This document shows positions 9,885 through 20,509 of a stretch of DNA of 64,000 nucleotides, piece after piece. The DNA is from Bettongia penicillata ogilbyi (lineage: Eukaryota > Chordata > Mammalia > Diprotodontia > Potoroidae): NCBI GenBank assembly GCA_023548195.1, contig JAJHZJ010000756.1:62001-126000 (forward strand), in the 5' to 3' direction. The translations under genes were made by a program, and so were the position numbers. Positions within the stretch are counted from its first letter, which is position 1; each line of letters opens with the position of its first letter. Below the pieces are notes generated by a model. It did no database searches. It saw nothing but the letters and a program-made list of their open reading frames with translations, and was not told the DNA's origin.

Positions 9885-11390
9885 CTGCCTCCTTAAGAAA
9901 TATAGGGTGATGTGTCCCTAGTCTCTGAAGTTGGGGTCAGAGAGGTCGACCTATGTCTGCAGATGATAGTAAGAGACCAAAAACCAGGTGATATGGTGCC
10001 CAGGATATGTTTTTATATCTTTTTTTTGCCATGCAATTGTCTTCCCTGGTTTGTGGATGTGGAAGCCCCTCTCATGATAGGCCCCTTGGTAAACAGGGAC
10101 TGGGATAGGGGACAGCTCCAAGAAACCTCCCTTCCTCTCTTTCCTTTGGTTTAGGTGACCCAAGAACTCCTTCAGGGATCTCCTCATATGGCATCTTACC
10201 CTAAGTACCATTCATAGGGCTTAGCAGCCAAAGGAGATATATCAATGTCTGTCCTTCATTTTAACCACTCAGGCCAGAGACTGAGCAGGGCAGCAAATTG
10301 GTGTCTGCATTTTTTTCCCCCTAGGAGAAGTTTTATCTCTACAGTAGGCAAGTTTCTATCATATTTGGACACATATAGACTCCATCTACGATGAGCCACA
10401 CATAGACTTCTTAGGGGCAATTGATCCAATTCATAATTGCTCCCATCAGGGATCCATTTCAGAGGCTTGGTTCATGGGAACCTTAACCTAAATATCCATT
10501 GGACTGTCCTTCATAGCCCCGCCCATGTCCTGCCTGTTCTATACATAGCTCCATATTGTGAAGGAAATCCGAGTCTGTGTGAGGAAGCTGAAGAAGGAAT
10601 TACTAAGTAAGCTGGAACTAATGAAAAATTAAAGCTAATTGTTCATTAAAATCCCCTTCTAAGACAAATAGGATTTTCTGGGCTGGGGTGACTGATGGGG
10701 GTTGGTCCTGGGTATTGTGTGTTTTTCCGGTGCTTCCTCAAGTACTTGGTGAGAAGGGTTCCAGAGGATGAGATGCTTCCTATGGTAGGAAACCCAGCTG
10801 CTGTGCAGCCTGGTATTTCACATTGCGGGAAGCTTCCTCTTCAGCAGAGAGGGAGGATTCTGGGGAAGGCTAGGAGCAGGGTGGGAGGAAGAGAAAAGGG
10901 AAAGGTAGCCTCATAGTACTCTCCAATTAAAAACAAAAGCCCTGAGCCACTTAGTGGTAACTTTAATCCCCTCCATTGGCATTCCTTGCCCTGGTAAGAA
11001 AAAAAAAAGAGAGAGGCAGGGTTAAGGTCATGAATACAAAAATCCCCTTCTGTTTTGTAACAGCGAGAAAAACAGACTATCCTGACCTTCCCCCACAATT
11101 CCTGGAGGCTCATAGTGAAAAATTTCCCTTGTCCAAATATACGTGTATTTTAAATACCTTTTTGTCTAGGGCAGGAGTAATTGTAAAGGAAATTTAGACT
11201 CTGTGCTTATAAATATGCTGTTTTTTGGTCAGAAGTTGATGGGCCTTTATTGCTTTAAAGATGGAATGTCAGAGATAGAAAAGCCCTCAGACTGTATGGG
11301 ATATTCTAAAAGTCTTAAGGTAGTTTTAAACTGTTAAAGAACTGCCCTAAGACCTTTGGTACATCCCATAGAGTAGAAAATGCCATATTT
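9885..11390. other. Unique noncoding stretch, no gene recognised
   Basis: 1.5 kb without a clear interspersed repeat. Open frames of 70-90 codons overlap on opposite strands and show no domain. A TAAT-rich patch at 10590-10660 is treated as a finding. Confidence 0.4.
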
Positions 11391-11399
11391 AGGAGAGCT

Positions 11400-11560
11400 T
11401 TTGATACTGGTAGCTGGAAGGGATGATAGAGATGATACAGCTCATTTACCTGCTTCATTTTATAATGAAAATTGAGGCCTAGAGGGGATGAATTAGTTGC
11501 TCAAAAATCACACAGTGGAGTTTTATAGTAGAACTGGTACCTGAACCATAAAATTACAGA
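11400..11560 (-). mobile_element. MIR/L3-type repeat fragment
   Basis: 'tagctggaagggatgataga', 'attgaggcctagaggggatg', 'tcaaaaatcacacagtgg', 'gtagaactggtacctgaacc' follow the reverse MIR/L3 order. Confidence 0.6.
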
Positions 11561-11794
11561 AACTCCAAAACCATCTATTAACCCTATCTGGACAAAAATC
11601 CCATCTACAAATGTCTCAGACCCAGGACTTATAGACAGAAAGTCCTCAGTAACTGTTATTGACTTGATTACTTAGCTTTCAGTTGAAGACCTCTGGTGAT
11701 GGGAGAAGCACCCAAAGTAGTCAGAAGGGAAGGTATTGATTGGGGTGGTTTTCCCCCATCAGTGTGAGCACATCTCTTCCCTGTGAAATATAGA

Positions 11795-11950
11795 CATGCC
11801 TTTGGGACCCCATTTTAGGCAAGCAGACAATTGGCAAGTAATATGCGTAGGATTACAAGGGAAACAAATTATGCTGAAATTCAGTTATCAAAATATATGA
11901 AACAAGTTTATGGACTCTAAATTTAGAATCCTTAATCTAGAAAGAAGGGA
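11795..11950 (+). mobile_element. Small DNA-transposon-like element (family shared with 46, 47.8 and 55 kb)
   Basis: 'aggattacaagggaaacaaa', 'gctgaaattcagttatcaaa', 'atatatgaaacaagtttatg' align in order with the copies at 45.9, 47.8 and 55.0 kb. The right end 'gaatccttaatctag' is an eroded terminal repeat. Confidence 0.55.
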
Positions 11951-12019
11951 TTTTTGAATAGGGTACTTCTTGGAGAAAGAATGAAATTGTCCATGATTGG
12001 AGAGGAGTGAAGAAAATCT

Positions 12020-12130
12020 GTGATGAGCATTTCAAATTGATTATGATGTCCTAGGCACTGGGAATGCAAATACAAATAAAAAGAAACATAGTCCTGCCTT
12101 CAAAGAACCTTCTGTTCTAATAGAAGAAGA
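12020..12130 (-). mobile_element. L2 LINE 3'-end fragment
   Basis: 'tgtcctaggcactgggaatg', 'acatagtcctgccttcaaag', 'aaccttctgttctaat': reverse complement of an L2 3' end. Confidence 0.65.
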
Positions 12131-12134
12131 CAAG

Positions 12135-12900
12135 ACCTATTAAAGGGAGCTGAAAAGGAGGGGGTGAGTGGGATCCAAAAAGCTAGAGTCAGAATCAGGA
12201 AAGAATGAAGGGAGGCTATTCTGGATCTTTTCTAAAAATGGTGCTCCTAGGAGGAACTCACTAACAGGAGATTACAGAACCAGAAGAATGTTCCGGGTGA
12301 GAAGGTCAAGGGCATTGAGGGAGCTTCCAAGATGAAAAGGCAGCTACGGAATGGTAGAAAAAACCTGGAGAGTCAGAAGCAGAGCCAGGAAAGGAATGAG
12401 GAAGGAAAGGACTCAGAACTTACTGTTCCCCGCTGTTATTGTCAGTGATTCAGCCAGTGCAGGTCTGATGGGAAGGGGTGTTGCGTGTTCAGCAGCCCTA
12501 AAATGTGGTTGCCTCCCAGGAGGCATTTATGAGTTATCTGAGTGTTTTATGAACCTCTGTATCTCCTACTGAGCTGCTGTGAGTCCTTTAAGTGTCTTAT
12601 GTGTTTTCTTTATTTCTTTATGGGCTCCTGTGAGTCCTTTGTGCATCTTCCGTGGGGTGAAATAAAGGCTGCTCTATACCCAATAATGACACTGTTACCT
12701 TGAATGCTTACATAGGAGCAAGGGACCACTTTTGCTCACATACATGGAAAATTTAACATAAGCTATGTTGGGATTTTCCTGGATTTAATCATGGGTAGGG
12801 GCATAATAAATCAAGGAGAGAAAATGACCCTTTTGGAGGAAACTCTCCAGGATTGCACCAGGTCAGTGGGAGTCTACAGAGATTTAGGGACTCTGGGTCT
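12135..12900. other. Mixed unique sequence; possible LTR or transcript-end remnant near 12.4-12.7 kb
   Basis: 12530-12690 carries two 'gtgagtccttt' segments and an AATAAA at 12661-12666 followed by 'ggctgctctataccc'. This resembles the polyadenylation part of a solo LTR or a processed transcript end, but no partner LTR, primer site or coding remnant is visible. Confidence 0.25.
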
Positions 12901-12924
12901 CCATTTGCTTAGGTCACATAATCT

Positions 12925-13130
12925 ATTCCACTTTTCAGCAACTCTAATTATTAGGAAGCTTTTCCTTTACATGCTACTGAAATCTACCTGACTGTGACTT
13001 CCACTATTGTTCTGCTTCTTTCCTTTGAGAGCAAGTAAAATAAATCTAAATCTTCTGATAGGGCAGCTATTCAATGCTTAAAGTCAGTTATCATGTACCA
13101 CTTAAGTCTTCTTGTGTCCAGGTTTAAAAT
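12925..13130 (-). mobile_element. CR1/L3-type LINE 3'-UTR fragment
   Basis: 'ctattccacttttcagcaac', 'ctaattattaggaagctttt', 'cagttatcatgtaccactta', 'gtcttcttgtgtccaggttt' match in order the reverse complement of the CR1/L3 3' region (compare 22.0-22.6 kb). Confidence 0.65.
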
Positions 13131-13199
13131 TTAAGATTCCCAATCCCACTGTTTTCCCATTATACCATGTGACTTTTAAGATACTTTTTATCACTGATA

Positions 13200-13860
13200 G
13201 TTTATGGTTCTTTGAGGAAGAAAACTTTATCCCAGGGATGATGGAGGTATGCAAAGTTACTAAGTATTTAGGGAGTCTTTCATTTGGGTGGTGTCTTGAA
13301 ATTTAAAGTTTTCTTTTTTTTCACTCTCCTGGCAAAGGGTCATGAGCTGGCTGTTTGATCCATGTCCTCTGAGGACAACTTTGAAAGCTCAGTGTTGATT
13401 CCACTGAAGAAAAGGACTGAATGCATAGAGAAGATCCTCAGCCTTGGAGGAAAAGGATTTCCTCCTGTAGTTCTCAGCTCCACTGCCAGAAAATACCAGT
13501 GCTTCTTCTCAAACCTCTCTGCCTAGGCGGACCAAAAGTGCTCAAGTCACAGATGGTTGCTGTCTGATCAGGCCTTCAGCTAAACAAGAGCTGGACTCCG
13601 GCGCTGACTCAGGGAATGGTTCTAAAGTCAGGTGGGGAGTGGGAACAGCATGAGGCAGCTGGAGACCTGCTGGAAGCATCTCATCTCTGCACATCACCAT
13701 CATTCTCTCTCCCCTCCCACCCCCAGTCAACCTAACCTGAAGGGAATTTTGTATGCTGGTAGAGACAAAAAATTTTTTTCAAAGGCTAAAGGAAATAGGA
13801 TTTAGGTCAGAGAAAGGAAAGGGGAAATAGCAGAAAAAGAAAGAATAAGGGACCTTCAGA
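13200..13860. other. Unique noncoding stretch
   Basis: No repeat recognised. Short open frame 13542-13730 (minus) is unsupported. Confidence 0.35.
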
Positions 13861-13879
13861 TAAGAGAATGATTGTGGGA

Positions 13880-14060
13880 TGTCAGTCCTGGCAAGGGCCT
13901 TCAAGATTCCCTGCACCAATTTCTCATTTTGTGGGTGAGGAAACAGACTAAGAGAGAAGTGACTTACTCAAGGTCACACGCTAGTAAATATCAGAGCACG
14001 GAGTTAAACCTAGGTGTCCTGATCCCATATGCAGATTTCTTTCCATTGTTCTATGCTTTG
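13880..14060 (-). mobile_element. MIR-type SINE
   Basis: 'ttttgtgggtgaggaaacag', 'aagtgacttactcaaggtca', 'cacgctagtaaatatcagag', 'aacctaggtgtcctgatccc' in reverse MIR order. Confidence 0.75.
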
Positions 14061-14084
14061 AATTTTGTATTGGTAGGAAGCCTA

Positions 14085-14390
14085 GATATTTCATTTTATT
14101 TTTATTTTCAGTTCTAAGTTTACTCTCTCACTCTACCCCATCCACTGAGAAGGCAAGAAATACAATACTCACTATACATATGAAGTCACGTAAAATTTTT
14201 TTTTCTATATTGCTCCTTTCCTTCCTTCCACCACCCCTTCCAGCCCCCTAAAGCAAGGAAAATAAAAGAAAAATATGTTTCAAACTGCCCTTTGAGACTA
14301 TTGGCTCTCTATTTGGTGATGGATGGCAGCACTTCATTTTCAATGATGATAGGACAAAAGGAAAAGGGTTTAACACACAGTGAGAGGGAT
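14085..14390 (-). mobile_element. L1 LINE 3'-UTR fragment
   Basis: Starts T-rich, then 'cagttctaagtttactctct', a C/T-rich middle ('cttccttccaccacccc'), 'aagcaaggaaaataaaag' and 'ggtgatggatggcagcactt'. Same order as the L1 3'-UTR pieces at 34.2 and 43.9 kb. Confidence 0.55.
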
Positions 14391-14554
14391 TGAGGTTAGA
14401 TCCTTGCAAAGATTTCCAGCTGTCATGGTGGTGTGAATCCATGGAGACCTTTATAGCCATCTTCCTACAGGGATGGTTTAGGAATAATGCTCCTTTGAAA
14501 AAATAGACTTAATAACTTTCCATTATCTGCTCAGATCAATTCAGTTAAATTCAG

Positions 14555-14700
14555 TGAGGAGCTACTACTATTAAGAATTACCATGTGCCAGCCAAGGTGC
14601 TAAGTTCTGGGAATATAAAGACATAAATTAAAACAGTCCCTGTCTTCAAGGGAGTTAAAATCTTCTTGGGAAAACAACATGTAAACTGACAAGCAAATAA
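14555..14700 (-). mobile_element. L2 LINE 3'-end piece
   Basis: 'ccatgtgccagccaaggtgc', 'taagttctgggaatataaag', 'cagtccctgtcttcaaggga', 'aaaacaacatgtaaactgac': reverse L2 3' end. It is joined directly to an upstream L2 segment, so the middle of the LINE is missing. Confidence 0.75.
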
Positions 14701-14724
14701 GGAGGAGGCACTAACGAGTGAGGT

Positions 14725-14905
14725 TTGAGAAGGGAAATAAAGGTTTGGAAGAACCACTGTAGAGGATGGGATTGTGATTTGATAAGGGAGATATAGCAGG
14801 ATTGCCTAGCATCAGTGAGGGCCCAGGTGAGGCTATATAACATTATTTGTAGTGGATTCAGTCAGAATGGTTGAGTGATTTTTTTTTCTACCTTCAGAAG
14901 AAAAG
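14725..14905 (-). mobile_element. L2 LINE internal piece, near copy of 17.15-17.33 kb
   Basis: 'aggtttggaagaaccactgt', 'agaggatgggattgtgattt', 'gataagggagatata', 'gaggattcagtcagaa'-type text and a T-run match 17149-17325 closely and in the same orientation. Together with the piece on its left it forms an L2 with an internal deletion. Confidence 0.75.
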
Positions 14906-15055
14906 GTTTCTTGTAGAATGTAATACTAGAATTTAGCCTTGAAAGGAGATAGGGAATCCCAAGAGTCATCGGTAAGGAAGCATTCTCCTCAGCTACTATG
15001 ATTCAGTGATGCTTTTAAATGAATTTTATTAATCTCATATATTTGAAAAAATAGT

Positions 15056-15112
15056 CATCTGTGTGTGTACATGTGTGTGTACATTTGAGCCACATGTATG
15101 TATGTATTGAGA
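15056..15112. repeat. Short (TG)n / (TGTA)n tract
   Basis: 'ctgtgtgtgtacatgtgtgt' and 'catgtatgtatgtatt'. Imperfect alternating purine-pyrimidine. Confidence 0.75.
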
Positions 15113-15117
15113 GAGAT

Positions 15118-15345
15118 TGCATGGCCTAGTGGATAGAGAGCCAGACTTAGAATCAAAAGACCTATGTTCAGATCCTGCCTTTGACACATAGAGGTTGAGT
15201 GACCCTGGGCAAGTTCCTTGACCTCTCAATGCTCTAGGTAATTCTCAAGTCTATAAGTTGTGGAAAGAGTGACTGAAAAATAGTAGAGGGAGTTTCCTCA
15301 TTCAGTGTTTCCTACTCCAATGAAATTATATGTCTAGTCCCTATT
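15118..15345 (+). mobile_element. tRNA-derived SINE
   Basis: 'gcatggcctagtggatagag', 'ttcagatcctgcctttgaca', 'gagtgaccctgggcaagttc', 'aatgctctaggtaattctca', 'gagggagtttcctcattcag'. Same subtype as 63.23-63.50 kb and distinct from the MIR 3' half. Confidence 0.75.
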
Positions 15346-15384
15346 TGCATTATATTTTATTATAATATTAATTATTTATTCAAT

Positions 15385-17430
15385 AAGATCAATTAATAAA
15401 CACATTAAGTGCCTACTATGTGTCAGGTATTGTGCTAAGTACTGGGGATACAAAAAGAGGCAAAAGATAGTATCTGTCCTCAATGAGCTTATAAGCTAAT
15501 GGGGGGAGAACAACAAATAAATACATACAAATAAACCAGCTGTTGGATAAATAGGAAATCACCAATGGAAGGAAGGCACAAAAAATGAGAAAATAAGACT
15601 TTAGTTGGGACTTAGTGCAGCAGGGGCGCCAATAGTCAGAGGTGAGGAGGGGGAACGCTCCAAGTGACAGCCAGAGAGAATGCCCAAAGCTGAGAGATGG
15701 AGTCTCATTGGTGGAGCAACTACAGGATCAGAGAGCATATGTTGGGGAATAAATTATAAAAAAGACTGGAAGGTGGAAGGGGGCTAGGTTATGAAGGACT
15801 TTGATCATCAAACAGAGCATTTTGCATTTGATGCTGGAGGTAGTTGGAATCCACTGGAGTTTATTGAATTGGGGGTTGATGTAGCCAGGACCTGGGCTTT
15901 AGAAAAAATCCCTTTAGTGGTGGATGGGTTGCGGTGGAGAGACCTTTGAAGCAGGCAGACCCATCAGCAGTCAATTATCTCAATAGTCCAGGCATGAGGT
16001 AATAAGGGTCTGCACTAGAGTGGGGAGGGGCAGTGTTAGAGGAGAGAAGGGGGCATATTCAAAAGATATTGCAAAGGTGAAGTTGACAATCCTTGGAAAC
16101 AACTTGGATATGGGCAGAGAGAGAGGGTGAGGAATCCAGGATGACTCCTGGGTTGTGAGCCTGAGGGATGGGAGAAGGATATTGTAGGAGGGGATAAAGG
16201 GAGAGATAATGACTGCCATTTTGAATATATGGAGTTTGAGATGTTTACTGGATGTCTAGTTTGAAATATCTAAAGGATTGAAGATCAGCAGAAAGGTCAG
16301 GGCAAAAAAAGTGTATTTGAGAATAATCAGGATAGGAATGGTAATTAAGCCCATGTGAGTTGATAAGATCACTAGGCGAAGTAGTACAGAAGAAGAGAAT
16401 AGGGCCCAGGCAGAATGCTGCGGGACATCTATGATTACATGGGATGTCTGGAGTAGCATCCAGAAAATGAAACAGAGGAGTGGTCAGGGAAATAGGAGGA
16501 GAACCAGGAGAGAGTGGTGTCCCAAAAATCTAAAGAGAAGGAAGTAACAAGGAGAGAGTAATCAACAGTGGCAAAGTCTGCAGAGATGTCAAGAGGAAGA
16601 AGGATTGAGAAAAGGCCATTGGATCACTGGTAACTTTGGAGAGAGCAGTTTTTGTGGAATGATAATGTTGGAGGCTGGATTGTGAAGGGTTAAGAAGAGA
16701 GGAGAGAAAGTGGAGGTACCTATTGTAGACAGTCTTTTCAAGGAGTTTAATCAGAAAGAGCAGAAGAGATAAAGGATGATAGTGAGGATGGAAGGATCAA
16801 GTGGGAGTTTTCCCTATGCAAGTGGGAGACTTGGGCATATTTGTAGGCAGCAGAGAATGAGTCAGTAGACAGAGAGATTGAAAACAAGTGATGAAGTGGT
16901 ATGACAGGAGACGGTGTGTTGGGGAAGAAGGGAAGGATGGGGATTGTTTGAGCAGGTTAGTCTTGCTAAGGAGTAAAAGGCACCTTGTTATGTAAGAGAG
17001 AAGTGAGAGAGGAGATAGTGGCAGATGGTACCTGAGTGATAGGAAATGAGGAAGAGGAAGGAGCTCGTAGAAAATGAGCTCAATCTTTTCTGTAAAATAT
17101 GAGATGATTCTCAGCTGAAAAGGTGGAAGATGTGGGAGACATGGGAGGTTTGAGGAGGGAAGCAAAGGTTTGGAAGAATTATTGTGGAGGATGGGATTGT
17201 GATTTGATAAGGGAGATATATTAGGATTGCCTAGCAGCTGTGAGGGCCCAGGTGAGGTTATACAACATTATTTGTAGCAGATTCAGTCAGAACGATTGAA
17301 TGATTTTTTTCCTACCTTCATTCAGCAACATGTGTGTAGGAACAAAGGCAGCCAATTGGTGGAAGCGACCCAAGGATGAAGATTGGCAAGGTGTAGAATT
17401 CAAGGGACAATAGCAGTATAGAGTTGAATT
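15385..17430 (-). mobile_element. Long L2 LINE copy with decayed reverse transcriptase
   Basis: Longest LINE in the window. The plus strand begins at the reverse 3' end ('cctactatgtgtcaggtatt', 'gtgctaagtactggggatac') and runs through the ORF2 region. Minus-strand frames still resemble L2 ORF2: 'TLVQTLITSCLDY' near 15.98 kb, 'YPDYSQIH' where the family has YADD near 16.33 kb, 'DVPQHSAWALFSS' near 16.4 kb where it has VPQGS, and 'FATVDY' near 16.57 kb where it has FDTVDH. Catalytic aspartates are changed and frames are broken at many points, so it is dead. No younger insertion interrupts it. Confidence 0.88.
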
Positions 17431-17554
17431 GGTACACCAAGGGGTCAAGACAGTGAAAAGATGAGAGCATGTTTAGTCTTAAGGGAGGATGCCTTGGGAG
17501 AAAATAGAAGCATCAAGGCTTTGGAGGCCATATCCTTAGATTAGTCTCAATTTT

Positions 17555-17830
17555 TTATATTTACCTGTCATAGCTACAGAATTTCATGATTTTTTATTTT
17601 GTAACAATTGATATTGCATATTAAATAGTTACATGTTGAGTTATGTGATGGGGGAAGGTTGGCACTATATAGATTTACCTCCGGCATCATGTTATGTTTT
17701 ATTTAAGTTAATTTCAATGGCGCTATTTCCCCTGAGTGCATGCCAACAAGCAGTGATGAGTAGCATCTCAGTAACATGTGAAGTAATAGAAGACGCCAGC
17801 CTGGAGTTTAAAATTCCTAATAGATAACAG
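17555..17830. promoter_or_regulatory. Possible conserved noncoding element
   Basis: Unique sequence between an L2 and two MIRs, with balanced composition and several retained CpG sites ('ctccggc', 'ggcgcta', 'gacgcc') in a CpG-poor window. A 64-codon plus-strand frame (17633-17827) is present but unrecognised. Regulatory function is inference only. Confidence 0.25.
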
Positions 17831-17844
17831 AGAAAGCACATTGG

Positions 17845-17990
17845 ACCCAGACTCAAGAGTTCAGTTCTCTAGGTCTCTTCTCTGGCTCTGTCATTGACTG
17901 CTACCTGGGAGAACTCACTTACCCACAGGAAGCTTATTTTCACCATATTTGAAAGAAGTTGATTGAAAATATATAGTTTCTTTAATCCCT
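17845..17990 (+). mobile_element. MIR-type SINE, diverged
   Basis: 'ttggacccagactcaagagt', 'ctctggctctgtcattgact', 'gagaactcacttacccacag' follow the MIR head and core. Confidence 0.5.
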
Positions 17991-18139
17991 TTTAACTCTG
18001 ATATTTTAAGATTCTAAGCGGATAACCCATATATGATAAATTAGAACCTGCTACATTTAGATTTGATCAGAATTTGCTGTCTAATTCTTCATATTTGTTT
18101 CCCAAAAAAATGTTTCCATTATCCAGGATTTCTTGGCCA

Positions 18140-18262
18140 CCATGAGACAAAGAGCTCTGGACTTGGAGTCTGAAGACTCGGATCTGACTCCTAGTTTAAC
18201 ACTACATAGCTGTGTGGCCTCAGGATAAATTACTTAATCTCTCCGTTGTAATTTACTTGACA
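18140..18262 (+). mobile_element. MIR-type SINE, 5' half
   Basis: 'agctctggacttggagtctg', 'actcggatctgactcctag', 'catagctgtgtggcctcagg'. Stops before the MIR 3' half. Confidence 0.65.
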
Positions 18263-18304
18263 AATGGTTAATCCAGTCTCTGCTTGAAGACTGCCTCTGG
18301 GATA

Positions 18305-18895
18305 GTTCATTGTTAAGAAACTGTTCTTGAGATAAAGCCTAAATTCAGTCACTATAGTGATACTTCAGTGGCTCCCTATTGCCTCCGGGAGCAAATACAA
18401 AATCCCCTGGCATTTAAAGTCCTTCATAACCTAATCCCCTCCTACCTTTCCAGTCTTCTTACCCGTTACTCCATGACATGTACTCTTTGATTCAGTGACA
18501 CTGGCCTCTTGGCTGCTCCACCAAGACACTCGATCTCTTAGCTCCTGGCATTTTTTCTGACTACCCCCCCTTTCTTGGAAAGCTCTCCCTCCTCCAATCC
18601 ATCTATCAACCTCCCTGGTTTCCTTTAAGTCCTGACTAAAATCCCACTTTCTATAGGAAACCTTCCCCAACCCCTCTTCATTCTAGTGCTTTACCTTTAA
18701 TTATTTAATTTAAATTATTTAATTACCTTTAATTACTCCCTATTTATCCTGTACATAGTTTGCTTTGTTTGCATGTTGTCTCTTCCATTTCACTGTAAGT
18801 CCTTTGAGGGCAGGAATGATTCTTTGCCTCTTTCTATGTCCTTGGTGCTTAACAGAGTGTCAAGTTCTTAGTAAATACTGATTGAATGAATTTGT
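18305..18895 (+). mobile_element. L2 LINE, ORF2 C-terminus to 3' end
   Basis: Plus-strand copy of the segment that is antisense at 15.4-15.9 kb: 'gtggctccctattgcctccg', 'ttcataacctaatcccctcc', 'tacctttccagtcttcttac', 'gaaaccttccccaacccctc', then the 3' UTR 'gcatgttgtctcttcca' and 'agtaaatactgattgaatga'. 5'-truncated and without an intact frame. Confidence 0.85.
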
Positions 18896-18899
18896 CTAT

Positions 18900-19355
18900 T
18901 TGTAACTTCCACGCATTATCTGTGGTTTTGTTTTCTTGCTTTCCTCATCTGCAAAACAGGAACACTCCGGACACTTCTTATCATATAGGGCTGTCTTTCC
19001 ACTCTAGCTCCGCCCCCGTCCCCCCACCCCACCCCACCCTCCCATCTCTCCATATGGAAGTGCTGCCCACCCTGCAAGATCTATTTCAAATGACACCATG
19101 CCCTTCAAATGATGACATTTCGTGTCACCTCTTGCATGAATTGTTCCCTGGTCCTCGTAATCTGAATGATCCTTCCTTGAATCTTGGCAGGATTCTATTG
19201 GTCTCATGCATAGACATGTCCGATTGTGCGTATCTATTTGTGTGTGTATCATACTTCCCTGGTAAATGATAAGTTCCCTGCATGTCGTAGATGATAAATG
19301 TTTTTTTAACTGCTATGCTTTCAGACAAAAAAAATTGAACCATAGAGAGGTCGAG
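18900..19355. other. Unique stretch with C-rich patch
   Basis: A (CCCCA)-type low-complexity patch lies at 19010-19048. Open frames of 82-127 codons overlap on opposite strands across L2-like text and carry no domain. Confidence 0.4.
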
Positions 19356-19359
19356 TCAA

Positions 19360-19680
19360 TCTATCAACCAGCATTTATTATGTGCTTACCTACTAAGCGT
19401 CGGGCACTATGGGAGTGTCTGACAATGCAAAGATAAAATGAAATCTCTCCTGCTGTCAAGGAAACCCTATTCTATTGGGGGGTGATGAAATGTATTCATG
19501 TAAGAAAATATAAAGTGTACGTAAAGCAAGTTTTAGTCCCAGGCATTATCAACTGGAGGGAAGGTGGTCAGGAAAGGCCTTGCAGAGGGGACTTTGAAGG
19601 AAGTTAAGATTCTAAGATGTAGAGATGGGACACCCTCTGCAAAGGCATGGAGAATAGAGATGAATTGTATACTAGCAATG
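19360..19680 (-). mobile_element. L2-type LINE 3' fragment
   Basis: 'aaccagcatttattatgtgc', 'taagcgtcgggcactatggg', 'gggtggtgatgaaatgtat'-like text and 'ggtcaggaaaggccttgcag' in reverse L2 order; diverged. Confidence 0.6.
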
Positions 19681-19684
19681 GAAA

Positions 19685-20190
19685 GTAGGTCAGTGAACTA
19701 ACATTTCTGAAATGTCTACTATATTTTGGACAGGGTGTTAATCACTGAAGTTAGATACAAAAAAAGGCAAAAAAGAAAAAGAAAATCAAACAAACCCCCG
19801 AATAAAACTAAACCAAACAACTCCACAGGTCCTTGCTAACAAGGCACTTAAACACACAAACATCTATGTACATAGAAGACATATAAAAGTTAAACTGGAG
19901 ATACTTTGAATGAATTAGAGAGGGAAGGAACTACCATTCAGGGCCCCTTGTATACAGTGGGATTTTAGGTGAGACTCAGGGGAGCCTAGGGAAGTGGGGG
20001 AGACAGAAATGAAGAGCAAGAAAGTTCCAGGTCTGGGAAACAGTCAATGAAAATTCTGGAGTCTGGGAATTGAGACCACAATAGGTCCCTGCCCAAGCAC
20101 CACTTGCTGGCTGTATTTTGGGTCCTCCAGGCTCAGAGGGAACTTCTATAGTGACTATTTCTCTTTTGACCAATAACCCTAAAGGTGTTC
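19685..20190 (-). mobile_element. L2-type LINE 3' part, left of an RTE insertion
   Basis: 'gaactaacatttctgaaatg', 'ctactatattttggacaggg' mark another reverse L2 3' end. The copy is resumed after the RTE piece at about 20.51 kb. Confidence 0.55.
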
Positions 20191-20194
20191 CCCA

Positions 20195-20506
20195 CCTAGT
20201 TTGATTTTTTAAAAAAAATTAAAGTGGCCATCCCTTGACTCACTTGTTAGAGGCTGAATGGGTGCTACCTCCCTCAAAGTGAAAACCTGAAAAGACTTTA
20301 GCCTAAAAAGGACCAGGGTCTCCCATTGCATCCTGGGCCATTTCCAGTTATCCTGATGAATACCTGGCCACTGGACCGAGCTGTTCTGGAGGAGAAAATG
20401 AGGTTGGAGACATTGCACAGCCCTCCTTCCCTCAAATCAAAGTCAACTGCAAGTCATGTCATCATCTGATGTCATGGTCCTTTTTGAAAACAAAGGACAG
20501 ACACAA
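20195..20506 (+). mobile_element. RTE/BovB-type LINE 3' end
   Basis: 'cattgcatcctgggccattt', 'cagttatcctgatgaatacc', 'ggccactggaccgagctgtt', 'caagtcatgtcatcatctga', ending 'gaaaacaaaggacagacac'. This tail recurs at 33.5 (minus), 35.2, 50.1, 52.4 and 53.9 kb. The insertion sits inside L2-like DNA. Confidence 0.75.
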
Positions 20507-20509
20507 AGC

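Noticed and set aside
16797..17165. 122-codon minus frame
   Set aside because: Lies within the long L2 copy; remnant of LINE ORF2, not a host gene.
18886..19269. 127-codon plus frame, the longest non-repetitive one
   Set aside because: Starts in the L2 3' end, crosses a C-rich low-complexity patch and is opposed by minus frames; no domain.
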